From the NCBI RefSeq assembly GCF_012113595.1, contig NZ_CP050831.1, positions 1,550,001-1,614,000 on the forward strand: 64,000 bases of DNA, given 5' to 3'. The stretch's first letter is position 1. Every line of letters begins with the position of its first letter. The notes below the pieces were generated by a model. That model did no database searches and was not told the origin of the DNA. It saw nothing but the letters and a program-made list of their open reading frames with translations. The DNA comes from Bacteroides faecium. GTDB taxonomy: Bacteria > Bacteroidota > Bacteroidia > Bacteroidales > Bacteroidaceae. Shown piece after piece: positions 1-8,912 of the stretch. The translations under genes and the position numbers were made by a program.

Positions 1-1283
1 CTGCGTGGCTTGAAGTCCCCTTCGCGTCGTGGTTTAAATTCACCCTCGCGACGTGGCTTGAACTCTTTTCTTTCTCTGAATCTTGGAGCTTGTTCCCCTT
101 CGGAGTCTTTCTTGTCTTCCTCTTCTCCTTCCTGGCTCTTGAATTCTTTGTACTTTCCGTCAAAAATCTCATATTTGCGGAATTCACACTCCAACGGGCC
201 ATTGAACAAAGGCACTTTCTGACTGGCTTTCAAACCGATTTGGTCGAAACACTCTTCCCGATAAGACAATACCCACGCTTCATTACCGACAAACGCATGC
301 TTCAGACGCTCACCAATCATTTGATAAAGCCCGAGCAAATCATTGGTAGAAATACGCTCTCCATAAGGCGGGTTCGTGATAATGACTGACTTCTCCTTCG
401 GTTGTTCGAACTGCTGGAACGGTTGCAGTTTCAGCACTATATCCTTCGATACACCCGCGGCTTTTATATTGTGTGTAGCAATCTCATTAGCCTTCGGATT
501 ATTATCATATCCATAAATCTTATGAGCAAATTCACGCTCCTGACTGTCGTCATTGTAAATATCATCAAACATATCCGCATCGAAATCCACCCATTTCTCG
601 AAAGCGAATCCTTTGCGGAACACTCCCGGAGCAATATTCTTTGCAATCAGAGCAGCTTCGACAGGAATAGTACCCGAACCGCACATAGGGTCAATCAAGT
701 CACAATCCCCGCGCCATCCCGTCATCAGAATCATCCCTGCCGCCAACACCTCGTTCAGCGGAGCTTCTACTGCTTCCTGGCGATAACCGCGGCGGTGCAA
801 CGACTCACCCGAAGAATCCAAAGACAGCGTACAGGTAGTCTGCGCAATATGAATATTCAGCAATACGTCCGGATTATTGATGCGGACAGACGGACGCTTT
901 CCGGTTTTCTCGCGGAAGTAGTCCACAATCGCATCTTTCACTTTATACGAAACAAACTTCGAATGGCGGAATTCATCGCTGAACACCACTGCGTCGATAG
1001 CAAAAGTCTTGTTTACATCGAGATATTCTTCCCATGGAATAGCCTGTATCTGATTATAAACCTCGTCAGCATCCTTCGCTGTGAAGTTCTTGATTGGTTT
1101 CAGGATGCGGATAGCGGTACGAAGGCAGAAATTGGCCTTATACATCATACGTTTATCTCCGGTGAATGAAACCATCCGGCGTCCTATTTGGATATCGTTG
1201 GCTCCTAATGCTGTCAGTTCTTCTGCAAGTATCTCTTCCAGTCCCTGGAAGGTCTTGGCTATCATCTCGAATTGTTCGCTCAT
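1..1283 (-). CDS. THUMP-domain class I SAM-dependent RNA methyltransferase (RlmL-like), 3' end outside window
   Basis: Open from the ATG at 1283-1281 to the left edge (427 full codons, no stop seen), so the C-terminus is missing. The N-terminus (MSEQFEMIAKTFQGLEEILA) and next ~150 residues fit a THUMP RNA-binding region. The catalytic half has a SAM-binding motif DPMCGSGTIPVEAA and the N6/N2-methylase signature TNPPYGER. Family knowledge: the RlmL/UPF0020 group methylates guanine N2 in 23S rRNA; the exact target here is inferred. After the domain comes a charged tail in which the octamer FKPRREG(E/D) repeats at least twice before the edge, a likely RNA-binding extension. It starts 16 bp after the cysE stop, so the two may be co-transcribed. 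Confidence 0.88.
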   Translation of the reverse strand, partial: MSEQFEMIAKTFQGLEEILAEELTALGANDIQIGRRMVSFTGDKRMMYKANFCLRTAIRILKPIKNFTAKDADEVYNQIQAIPWEEYLDVNKTFAIDAVVFSDEFRHSKFVSYKVKDAIVDYFREKTGKRPSVRINNPDVLLNIHIAQTTCTLSLDSSGESLHRRGYRQEAVEAPLNEVLAAGMILMTGWRGDCDLIDPMCGSGTIPVEAALIAKNIAPGVFRKGFAFEKWVDFDADMFDDIYNDDSQEREFAHKIYGYDNNPKANEIATHNIKAAGVSKDIVLKLQPFQQFEQPKEKSVIITNPPYGERISTNDLLGLYQMIGERLKHAFVGNEAWVLSYREECFDQIGLKASQKVPLFNGPLECEFRKYEIFDGKYKEFKSQEGEEEDKKDSEGEQAPRFRERKEFKPRREGEFKPRREGDFKPR

Positions 1284-1299
1284 ATATAGTTATTTGATT

Positions 1300-2205
1300 T
1301 TATTTTTTTGCTTTAGTTTGTACGATTCTCGCTCCTGCGGGCACATTCTCTGTCACCCAAATATTGCCGCCCACGGTCGCATCGCATCCGATAGTGATTC
1401 TGCCCAGGATAGTGGCATTGGAATAAACAATCACATTGTCTTCCAGAATCGGGTGGCGGGGGATACCCTTGATAGGCTTTCCGTCCGCATCCAGCGGGAA
1501 ACTCTTGGCTCCCAGGGTGACACCCTGATACAGTTTGACATTATTGCCGATAATACTTGTTGCACCGATAACGACGCCCGTACCGTGGTCGATAGTGAAA
1601 TGGCTGCCGATTTTCGCAGCCGGATGGATGTCTATACCCGTCTCGCTGTGCGCCATCTCCGTGATGATACGCGGAATCAGCGGAACACCCAGTTCCAGCA
1701 ATTCATGCGCGATGCGATAATTGCTGATAGCCTTGATAGCCGGATAGCAGAAGATTACCTCACCATAGCTTTCGGCAGCAGGGTCACCGTTGTAAGCGGC
1801 TTCCACGTCGGTTGCCAGTATTCTCCTCATGGCAGGCAACTTACTGATAAACTTCGAGGCAAGGCGTGCGGCTTCTTCCCGCTCCGTGTCGGAGCAGACG
1901 CTGCATTTCCCTGCGCTATTGGTTCCGAAACACAATCCCGCCAGGATTTGCTCGCAGAGCAAATCAAACAGTTTCTCAATATTTACACCGATGTGATAAT
2001 TAATTGTCCGGCTGTTGATAGTAGAATTCCCGTAATATCCGGGGAAGAGAATGGAGCGTGAAAGCTCGATAATTTCATACAAGATTTTAGCAGAGGGCAG
2101 TGGTTCGCCATCTTTGTGTTGATGAAACAGTCCTTTGTAAGATTCGCTTTCCGATAGCTCATCGACTGCCTGTGTCAAAATGTGGGTGAAGTTCAGTGGA
2201 CTCAT
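1300..2205 (-). CDS. cysE: Serine O-acetyltransferase
   Basis: 301 aa. Transfers acetyl from acetyl-CoA to L-serine to make O-acetylserine, the carbon skeleton for cysteine. The N-terminal ~190 residues are the helical SAT domain. From about residue 190 a left-handed hexapeptide-repeat beta helix follows, with the family motifs DIHPAAKIG, IDHGTGVVIG and LYQGVTLGA and the conserved His residues. The C-terminus (ENVPAGARIV) is standard. The ~300 aa length matches the longer Bacteroidetes/plant-like form rather than the ~270 aa E. coli CysE. It is transcribed away from the histidine kinase gene; a -7 box lies 30 bp upstream. Confidence 0.93.
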   Translation of the reverse strand: MSPLNFTHILTQAVDELSESESYKGLFHQHKDGEPLPSAKILYEIIELSRSILFPGYYGNSTINSRTINYHIGVNIEKLFDLLCEQILAGLCFGTNSAGKCSVCSDTEREEAARLASKFISKLPAMRRILATDVEAAYNGDPAAESYGEVIFCYPAIKAISNYRIAHELLELGVPLIPRIITEMAHSETGIDIHPAAKIGSHFTIDHGTGVVIGATSIIGNNVKLYQGVTLGAKSFPLDADGKPIKGIPRHPILEDNVIVYSNATILGRITIGCDATVGGNIWVTENVPAGARIVQTKAKK

Positions 2206-2234
2206 TAGGTCAGTTGCTCATATTTATATGGGGA

Positions 2235-2242
2235 CAAAGGTA
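2235..2242 (-). promoter_or_regulatory. -7 box of the cysE promoter
   Basis: The minus strand reads TACCTTTG, an exact match to the Bacteroides -7 consensus TAnnTTTG, 30 bp upstream of the cysE ATG. No clear TTTG lies 19-21 bp further up. It is back to back with the plus-strand promoter at 2286. Confidence 0.55.
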
Positions 2243-2285
2243 TTAAAAAAATAATAAAATTCGTTGGGATTCAGGATAAATAATG

Positions 2286-2293
2286 TATTTTTG
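2286..2293 (+). promoter_or_regulatory. -7 box of the histidine kinase / response regulator operon
   Basis: TATTTTTG matches TAnnTTTG; transcription should start near 2300. A possible TTG of the -33 element sits near 2264-2266, about 19 bp upstream. Because the box lies downstream of the upstream in-frame TTG at 2264, it rules that codon out as the translation start. Confidence 0.55.
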
Positions 2294-2326
2294 TCACATT
2301 CAAAACATGACATGAATAAGGGGCAG

Positions 2327-4360
2327 ATGAATCGAAGGGCTACTATGAAACTGTTTGGGCTGTTGGGGCTGTTGATGTTATTGAGTTGTGGATATACTAA
2401 TAAACATCATAGCAAGTCTTTATGTGAACTGACTTTTGTTGATTCTTTGGAAACCCGTGTGCAGGATTCTCTGTTTGCCAACGTACTTTATTCCCGTTCA
2501 CAGATACGTGAAGCACTGGTGCAAGTGCAGGATTCCCAAGTCTACTACCGCCTTCTCGCCCTATATGGGAAAACATTCTTTGTCTCTTCCGATTTCGATT
2601 CCATACTTTACTATCACCGTCAGGTGAAAGAATTTGCCCGCAAAGCGAATGACTGTCCGCAATGGAATGACGTACTGTCCGATGTCTACAACATGGCAGG
2701 AAACGTATGGATGCAATTGAACCGTCCCGATTCTGCCATCATCGGCTACAAGCAAGCCTATCAATACCGCCTGAAAGGGAACCGGCTCCATATTCTTCCC
2801 GATATATGCATCAACACAGCCGATGCCTATCTGCACCGCGGCGACCTGGCGCATACCGCTTCGTACTATCGCCGTGCCCTGTTCCTCTGCGACTCGTTGA
2901 ACTTGTCCGAACATGCGAAATTCCCCGTCTACTACGGACTGGGGCAAACCTATATGGAACTCCGTGATTTTGAACTGTCGAACCATTACTACGACTTGGC
3001 AGGACAATTCTTCGATGAAATGAACGTAGGCGAGAAATGGACATACCTCAACAACCGCGGCAACCACTATTACTACAAAAAAGACTACCGCGAAGCCCTG
3101 AAATACATGCGCAGAGCCAATGAACTGGTATCCGCTCATTCGCAAATGGTATTCGAACAGAATTTTGTCAAAGTGAACCTGGGTGAACTCTATGTATTGA
3201 CCGACAACCTCGACTCTGCACAGATATGCCTGGATGAAAGTTATCGTTTCTTCTCTAAAATACAGCATAACTCGGCAGTACATTACATCGAAACCCAAAT
3301 GATTGAACTTGCCCTGAAGAAAGGAAACATCGCGCAGGCACAAAAAATGATTGCCCGCACTGCTCCCGTGGGGCATCTCGATGCCAATATGCTGACCATA
3401 CGCAACCAGTATCTCCAGCATTATTTTGAACGCACCGGTGATTACCGCCGTGCCTATGAATATCTGAAGCGCAATGGTCATTTGGACGACTCCATCCGTA
3501 GCGAACGGGTGCAGATGCGTGTTGCCGAACTGGATATGCGCTATCAGCAGGACACGATTGTGCTGCGTAAAGAGATACAAATCCAACAGCAGGCCGGAGA
3601 AATGAGAGTCCTGAAACTAAGCGTCTATATTTGGGTACTTGTCTGCCTGCTGCTCATAGCCGGTACGGTAGTCATCATCTGGTATATGCGCAAGAAACGG
3701 GAATTCCTTCGCGAGCGTTTTTTCCAACAGATAAACCGTGTCCGCATGGAGAATCTGCGTAGCCGTATTTCCCCTCATTTTACTTTCAATGTGCTGGGAC
3801 GCGAGATTAATCAGTTCAATGGTTCGGAAGATGTGAAACAAAACTTGATGGGACTGGTGAAATATCTCCGACGAAGTCTCGAACTGACGGAGAAACTGAG
3901 TGTACCATTGCAGGACGAACTGGACTTTGTACGCTCCTACATCGACCTGGAGAAAGGACGTGTCGGAGAGGATTTCACCCCGACAGTCACGGTAGAAGAC
4001 GGGTTGGATGCCACCCGTATCATGATTCCCTCTATGATTGTGCAGATTCCCGTAGAAAACGCCATCAAGCACGGACTGGCAGGAAAGGACGGAGCTAAAG
4101 AACTAGCCATATCCGTCTCCCGTCAGGAGAACGGAATCCGCATTACGGTTACCGACAACGGTCGCGGGTATCTTCCGCAGGTGGCTTCCGCGACACGCGG
4201 CACCGGTACAGGACTGAAAGTGCTTTACCAAACCATTCAGTTACTAAATACAAAAAATAAAAGTGACAAAATACGTTTTGATATAACCAACAGAAACGAT
4301 GGACAGACCGGAACGCAAGTCTCGGTATATATCCCGTTTCGTTTTTCTTATGATTTATGA
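2327..4360 (+). CDS. Sensor histidine kinase, LytS/YehU type, with periplasmic TPR domain
   Basis: About 677 aa from the ATG at 2327; ATGs at 2312 and 2345 are alternatives. The N-terminus has a hydrophobic segment ending in a lipobox-like LLMLLSC, so the protein may be secreted and lipidated. Residues ~60-400 are tetratricopeptide repeats rich in Tyr and Ala. One membrane helix (VYIWVLVCLLLIAGTVVIIWYM) lies near residues 433-454. The cytoplasmic kinase of the His_kinase family follows: phospho-acceptor His in SPHFTFN near residue 484, N box VENAIKHGL, G boxes TDNGRGY and GTGTGLKV. It overlaps the response regulator start by 4 bp (ATGA), so the two form a translationally coupled pair. The signal sensed is unknown. 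Confidence 0.9.
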   Translation: MNRRATMKLFGLLGLLMLLSCGYTNKHHSKSLCELTFVDSLETRVQDSLFANVLYSRSQIREALVQVQDSQVYYRLLALYGKTFFVSSDFDSILYYHRQVKEFARKANDCPQWNDVLSDVYNMAGNVWMQLNRPDSAIIGYKQAYQYRLKGNRLHILPDICINTADAYLHRGDLAHTASYYRRALFLCDSLNLSEHAKFPVYYGLGQTYMELRDFELSNHYYDLAGQFFDEMNVGEKWTYLNNRGNHYYYKKDYREALKYMRRANELVSAHSQMVFEQNFVKVNLGELYVLTDNLDSAQICLDESYRFFSKIQHNSAVHYIETQMIELALKKGNIAQAQKMIARTAPVGHLDANMLTIRNQYLQHYFERTGDYRRAYEYLKRNGHLDDSIRSERVQMRVAELDMRYQQDTIVLRKEIQIQQQAGEMRVLKLSVYIWVLVCLLLIAGTVVIIWYMRKKREFLRERFFQQINRVRMENLRSRISPHFTFNVLGREINQFNGSEDVKQNLMGLVKYLRRSLELTEKLSVPLQDELDFVRSYIDLEKGRVGEDFTPTVTVEDGLDATRIMIPSMIVQIPVENAIKHGLAGKDGAKELAISVSRQENGIRITVTDNGRGYLPQVASATRGTGTGLKVLYQTIQLLNTKNKSDKIRFDITNRNDGQTGTQVSVYIPFRFSYDL

Positions 4361-5136
4361 TGGAGACAGAAGAAAAGTATAAAGTAGTTATCATTGACGA
4401 CGAGCGTTCGGCGATTGATGCTTTGCGCCATGAGTTGGCACCCTATCGTGAATTTGAAGTAAAGGGAATTGCAAGCAATGGCACAAAGGGTAAGAAGATG
4501 GTTATGGAACTGCGTCCAGATTTACTATTTCTTGACGTAGAGCTTCCGGATATGCTCGGCCTTAACCTGCTGAGTGAAATAAGGGATGATGTATTGTGGG
4601 ATATGAAAGTGGTATTCTATACTTCTTATGACAAATATCTGCTGCAAGCCCTGCGTGAATCCGCTTTCGACTTCTTGCTGAAGCCCTTCGAACACGAAGA
4701 TTTAAAAGTGATTATAGACCGTTACCGGAAAGCCATGTCAACCTCTGCGTTGCTTCCGCCGCCTTCCTTCGCGTCTTCTGTCAATGCTCTGCTGCCGCAA
4801 CATGGCATGTTTATGATTAGCACAGTGACCGGATTCAAATTCTTGCGACTGGAAGAAATCGGTTTCTTCGAATACCTGAAAGAGAAGCGCCAATGGCAGG
4901 TCGTACTGTTCAACCAGTCCCGGCTGAACCTGAAACGGAATACGAAAGCCGAAGATATTATCGGTTATTCACAAGCTTTCATACAGATTAGTCAGTCTGC
5001 TATTGTAAATGTAAATTATCTGGCTATGATTGACGGAAAGTGCTGTCAGCTTTATCCGCCCTTTCATGACAGGAGCGACCTGATTATCTCCCGTAATTTC
5101 CTGAAAGAGCTGCAAGAACGCTTGTACGTATTATAA
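4357..5136 (+). CDS. LytTR-family response regulator
   Basis: 259 aa. The receiver domain (residues ~8-125) has the acidic pair D14-D15, phospho-acceptor Asp60 in LLFLDVELPD and the conserved Lys in FDFLLKPFE. A linker leads to a LytTR DNA-binding domain (~165-259) ending FLKELQERLYVL. It is the partner of the upstream kinase, which it overlaps by 4 bp. LytTR regulators bind direct-repeat sites in target promoters; no such site is obvious in the operon promoter, so autoregulation is not supported by what I can see. Confidence 0.93.
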   Translation: MMETEEKYKVVIIDDERSAIDALRHELAPYREFEVKGIASNGTKGKKMVMELRPDLLFLDVELPDMLGLNLLSEIRDDVLWDMKVVFYTSYDKYLLQALRESAFDFLLKPFEHEDLKVIIDRYRKAMSTSALLPPPSFASSVNALLPQHGMFMISTVTGFKFLRLEEIGFFEYLKEKRQWQVVLFNQSRLNLKRNTKAEDIIGYSQAFIQISQSAIVNVNYLAMIDGKCCQLYPPFHDRSDLIISRNFLKELQERLYVL

Positions 5137-5178
5137 CCTGCCGAGCTTATTATATAATCGGACTTATATATAAATGGG

Positions 5179-5211
5179 GAGACGCCACTTCTTCATCAGA
5201 ATCGGCGTCTC
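5179..5211. terminator. Bidirectional terminator hairpin
   Basis: GAGACGCC (5179-5186) pairs perfectly with GGCGTCTC (5204-5211) across a 17-nt loop. It lies between the convergent response regulator and DUF3836 genes, with T/A-rich sequence on both sides, so it can end both transcripts. Confidence 0.6.
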
Positions 5212-5246
5212 TATTTGTTAGAATATTAGAATGAGAGAGAGTTATG

Positions 5247-5642
5247 TTACATATTTGTATTATCCATCGTGACGGTCATTTCGGGAACCAATACGTAGGT
5301 TTGTTTCTTAGCGTTCCATTTATAATAATTGGTAGTGACAGTCTTGCCTTCATAAATGTAATTGATGCGTAAGTCTTTTTGCCATTCATCCTTACTGCTG
5401 TTCCATTTCATGGCTTCACTTTCAATCATACGTTTGTTATCATCGTACTTATAATTGTACTTCATATAATTAGCGAGAGTATTACCGTCCATTTTGTAAA
5501 CGGTTTGTCCTACTGTTACACCATTTTCTTCTACCGGATTATAAATCAATTGACCATCGTAGCTACGTGCAGAAGTAGCAAGCGACACAACAAGAAGAAC
5601 TGCTGATAAAACGAACATTTTTAAAGATACTTTTGCTTTCAT
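5247..5642 (-). CDS. Secreted DUF3836 family protein
   Basis: 131 aa. The first ~25 residues (MKAKVSLKMFVLSAVLLVVSLATSARS) form a Sec signal peptide. The rest is rich in Tyr, Asn and Lys with repeating motifs such as YNYKYDDNKRM, MKWNSSKDEW and YYKWNAKKQTYV. This pattern is seen in the Bacteroides DUF3836 family, whose function is unknown. The product is probably periplasmic or exported. It is a single-gene unit with its own -7 box at 5703-5710. Confidence 0.75.
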   Translation of the reverse strand: MKAKVSLKMFVLSAVLLVVSLATSARSYDGQLIYNPVEENGVTVGQTVYKMDGNTLANYMKYNYKYDDNKRMIESEAMKWNSSKDEWQKDLRINYIYEGKTVTTNYYKWNAKKQTYVLVPEMTVTMDNTNM

Positions 5643-5702
5643 GGCTATTTAAGTTTTTGAGTTATACTTTCATATTTCTACAACTGCATCATTTTTACGC
5701 TG

Positions 5703-5710
5703 CAAACTTA
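5703..5710 (-). promoter_or_regulatory. -7 box of the DUF3836 gene
   Basis: The minus strand reads TAAGTTTG (TAnnTTTG), 60 bp upstream of the ATG. A TTGC about 21 bp further upstream (plus 5731-5734) can serve as the -33 element. Apart from this promoter and the polA terminator at 5811-5842, the 5643-5975 gap holds nothing I recognise. Confidence 0.55.
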
Positions 5711-5810
5711 CATATTAATTTGGTATTTATGCAATTTAAATGCTGAAAGATTGTCAAAATGTCAAGAGGGGGTAGAGGGTAACAGTTGCTTTTTGCCAAT
5801 ATTGGTGACA

Positions 5811-5842
5811 AAAAAATATCCGGCAGTCAATCTGCCGGATAT
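5811..5842 (-). terminator. Rho-independent terminator downstream of polA
   Basis: An 11-bp perfect stem (ATATCCGGCAG at 5816-5826 with its complement at 5832-5842) has a 5-nt loop. Read on the minus strand it is followed by a run of T. It lies about 130 nt past the polA stop codon. Confidence 0.75.
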
Positions 5843-5975
5843 AGAATGAATCACTTCGTTGAGAAAGTGTTCCTTTTACTAGCTTTATGGATATCGAGTT
5901 AAATAATGTTATTACATCTTTTACTCCCCGGTTTTCTGATATGTACTCTGTCAGTATGACCTGTGTCGCCTCTTA

Positions 5976-8825
5976 TTAATGTGCTTCAAGCCAATTCTTT
6001 CCCCATCCGCAATCAGCTTTCAAGGGCACATGCATGCGATATGCCTTCTCCATTTCCTCGATAACGATTTCCTCCACGCGTTCTTTCTCGTTGACGGGAA
6101 CGCTGAAGTTCAATTCGTCATGCACTTGCAGAATCATCTTCGCCTGTATCCCTTCCGCCTGGAAGCGCTGGTAAATACGGGCCATGGCTACCTTGATAAT
6201 ATCCGCCGCACTCCCCTGGATAGGCGCATTAATGGCATTTCGTTCCGCATATCCGCGTACAACGGCATTTCGTGAATTAATGTCCGGCAAGAAACGCTTC
6301 CGGTGGAAAATCGTTTCTACATATCCCTTTTCCTGTGCCACCTGAATACTCTTGTCCATATACGCCTTCACGCCCGGATAAGTCTCGAAATACCCGTCAA
6401 TCAATTCTTTGGCTTCTTTCCGGTCTACATTCATCCGTTCGGCAAGACCGAATACGGATATACCATATATAATACCGAAATTGGCAGTCTTGGCTTTACG
6501 GCGCATATCCGAACCTACATCATTCAAATCAATCTTATAGATTTTCGCAGCCGTAGCAGCATGAATATCGTGATTGCTGAGGAAAGCATCAATCATGTTC
6601 TTATCCTCACTGAGATGCGCCATAATGCGCAATTCAATCTGCGAGTAGTCCGCCGAGAAGAAAAGACAACCTTCATCGGGAATAAATGCCTTGCGGATTT
6701 CCTTTCCGTTCTCGTCGCGGATAGGGATATTCTGCAAGTTCGGATTGCTCGAACTCAGACGTCCCGTAGCGGTGACCGTCTGGTTGAAAGACGTGTGTAC
6801 CCGGCCTGTGCGTGGATTGATTAATAAAGGCAGTGCGTCGATATACGTTCCCAACAACTTTTTCAGCCCGCGGTGTTCCAAAATTTTTTCCACTACCGGA
6901 TGCTTGTGACGAAGACTTTCAAGCACCTCTTCCGAAGTGACATACTGTCCCGTCTTGGTCTTTTTCGCTTTCTCTACAATCTTTAATTTGTCAAACAGCA
7001 CTTCGCCGACCTGCTTGGGTGAAGCAATATTGAAAGTCTCGCCTGCCAACTCGTAAATTTCCTTCTCGATGTTTTCCATCTGCGCCGTGAAATGGGCAGA
7101 CGATTGTTTCAATGCTTCCGTATCCAGCAATACCCCGTTCCTTTCTATATTGACCAATACCGGAACAAGTGGCATCTCTATATCGTAGAACAACCCTTTG
7201 GCATCATTCTTCTTTAGTTCCTCCTCCAGCACCTTCTTCAACTTCAACGTTACATCCGCATCTTCGCAAGCATAACGATAGACGTCCTTCGGGTCAAGGT
7301 CGCGCATATTCTTCTGATTCTTACCTTTCGGTCCGATTAGTTCGTCAATATGAATCGTCTGATAGTGCAGATAAATTTCCGCAAGATAATCCATCCCGTG
7401 ACGAAGTTCCGGCTGAAGAACGTAATGCGCAATCATTGTATCGAAAAGCGGGCCTTTCACATCCGCGCCATAATTTTTAAGAACAATCATGTCGTACTTG
7501 ATATTCTGTCCTACCTTCAGCGAATTTTCATTTTCAAAGACCGGACGAAACTCGTTGACGATTTTTAACGCTTCTTCTTGCTCGGCAGGGACAGGAACAT
7601 AAAATGCTTCATTTTCGGCAATAGAAAAACTCATTCCGACCAATTCTGCGTCCATCGGTTCCGTTCCCGTCGTCTCCGTGTCTAACGAGAGAATTTTCGA
7701 TGTAAGCAACTTTTGAATAATTTCCTGCCTTTTCTCTTCTGTATCAATGAGTTGGTAGTTATAATCAAGCGATTCTAACGTCTCTAGATTTGATTTTTTT
7801 GCTTCGCCCGGCTCGTTGCCCGTGAAATTTGCAAATAAATCGCCTTGCACGGCTCCCCCTTCTTCGGGAAAAAGTGGGAGAGGAGCGGGAGTGCCTTTTC
7901 CGGTTGGCGTCTTACTTCCGGCTGGGGACGTCATTCCATTTCCGGTAGTCTCCTTTTTGAGCACGCGGTCAATGAGTGTCCGGAATTCCAATTCCTCAAA
8001 AATACTGCGGAGTGAATTTTCATCTGCGTCTTCGCGGATAAGCTTATTCATTTCAAGTTGGATGGGGACGTCGATTTTGATAGTTGCCAGGAACTTCGAG
8101 AACGTAATCAATTCCCGGTTCGTTTCCACTTTCGTTTTCAGTGCCCCTTTCAGTTGGTCGGTATGCTCCAGCAGATTCTCGATACTTCCGAACTCGGCAA
8201 TCAACTTCTGCGCAGTCTTTTCGCCTACACCGGGGCAACCGGGAATATTGTCCGAAGAGTCACCCATCAAACCCAGCATGTCAATCACCTGCGCGGGCGA
8301 CTGAATATCAAACTTGGCTTTCACCTCTTCGATACCCATTACCTCAAAACCACCCGTATGCTTGGGACGGTACATGAATACCTTGTCGCTCACCAACTGG
8401 CCGTAATCCTTGTCGGGCGTCATCATGTACGTCGTAATCCCCTGCTTGCCGGCTTCGGTGGCAAGAGTTCCTATCACGTCGTCGGCCTCGTAGCCCGACA
8501 CTTCGAGAATAGGAATACGATAAGCCCTTATAATATCCTTTATAATAGGTACGGACAGGCGGATTGCTTCGGGAGTCTCTTCGCGTTGCGCTTTATATTG
8601 TTCAAAAGCTTCGTGGCGGAAAGTAGGCCCGGAAGGGTCGAAAGCCACTCCTATATGCGTCGGATTCTCCTTTTTCAGCACCTCTTCGAGCGTGTTGACA
8701 AAGCCCAGGATTGCTGAAGTATTGAATCCTTTGGAGTTGATTCTTGGGTTCTTGATAAAGGCGTAATACGCCCGATATATCAGTGCATAAGCGTCTAAAA
8801 GAAATAATTTATTATCTGAATCCAT
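5976..8825 (-). CDS. polA: DNA polymerase I
   Basis: 949 aa from MDSDNKLFLLDAYALIYRAY; an in-frame ATG 11 codons upstream is less like the family start. Three domains are visible. The N-terminal 5'-3' exonuclease/FEN domain is at ~1-300 (EADDVIG, GDSSDNIPG). The 3'-5' proofreading domain at ~350-540 retains its metal-binding motifs (LDTETTG, GQNIKYD, YACEDAD), so proofreading looks active. The polymerase domain at ~560-949 has motif A (FSADYSQIELR), motif B (RRKAKTANFGIIYG) and motif C (QVHDEL). The enzyme fills gaps in repair and removes RNA primers. It is divergent from the polyprenyl synthase gene. Confidence 0.97.
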   Translation of the reverse strand: MDSDNKLFLLDAYALIYRAYYAFIKNPRINSKGFNTSAILGFVNTLEEVLKKENPTHIGVAFDPSGPTFRHEAFEQYKAQREETPEAIRLSVPIIKDIIRAYRIPILEVSGYEADDVIGTLATEAGKQGITTYMMTPDKDYGQLVSDKVFMYRPKHTGGFEVMGIEEVKAKFDIQSPAQVIDMLGLMGDSSDNIPGCPGVGEKTAQKLIAEFGSIENLLEHTDQLKGALKTKVETNRELITFSKFLATIKIDVPIQLEMNKLIREDADENSLRSIFEELEFRTLIDRVLKKETTGNGMTSPAGSKTPTGKGTPAPLPLFPEEGGAVQGDLFANFTGNEPGEAKKSNLETLESLDYNYQLIDTEEKRQEIIQKLLTSKILSLDTETTGTEPMDAELVGMSFSIAENEAFYVPVPAEQEEALKIVNEFRPVFENENSLKVGQNIKYDMIVLKNYGADVKGPLFDTMIAHYVLQPELRHGMDYLAEIYLHYQTIHIDELIGPKGKNQKNMRDLDPKDVYRYACEDADVTLKLKKVLEEELKKNDAKGLFYDIEMPLVPVLVNIERNGVLLDTEALKQSSAHFTAQMENIEKEIYELAGETFNIASPKQVGEVLFDKLKIVEKAKKTKTGQYVTSEEVLESLRHKHPVVEKILEHRGLKKLLGTYIDALPLLINPRTGRVHTSFNQTVTATGRLSSSNPNLQNIPIRDENGKEIRKAFIPDEGCLFFSADYSQIELRIMAHLSEDKNMIDAFLSNHDIHAATAAKIYKIDLNDVGSDMRRKAKTANFGIIYGISVFGLAERMNVDRKEAKELIDGYFETYPGVKAYMDKSIQVAQEKGYVETIFHRKRFLPDINSRNAVVRGYAERNAINAPIQGSAADIIKVAMARIYQRFQAEGIQAKMILQVHDELNFSVPVNEKERVEEIVIEEMEKAYRMHVPLKADCGWGKNWLEAH

Positions 8826-8886
8826 AGATTTAATTAATTTTTCATGGTAAAAGTACAAAAAAATACCGTATTAAGCGTTTTATTAT

Positions 8887-8894
8887 TACTTTTG
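8887..8894 (+). promoter_or_regulatory. -7 box of the polyprenyl synthase gene
   Basis: TACTTTTG matches TAnnTTTG, 19 bp upstream of the ATG at 8913. It supports that start over the in-frame ATG at 8844, which lies upstream of the box. No good -33 element is visible. Confidence 0.5.
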
Positions 8895-8912
8895 TGCACA
8901 AATTACGTATTA

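Noticed and set aside
402..1169. Long plus-strand frame of 255 codons
   Set aside because: It lies antisense to the RNA methyltransferase, whose motifs (DPMCGSGT, NPPYGER) show the minus strand is coding.
2264..2326. Upstream TTG start for the histidine kinase
   Set aside because: The -7 promoter box (2286-2293) lies inside this extension, so it cannot be translated from that promoter; the signal peptide starts further down.
2561..3586. 341-codon minus-strand frame
   Set aside because: Antisense shadow of the TPR region of the histidine kinase; no family features, and the kinase reading has clear motifs.
8826..8858. Longer N-terminus for PolA starting MYFYHEKL
   Set aside because: The family start is MDSDNKLFLLDAYALIYRAY; the extra residues add nothing conserved.
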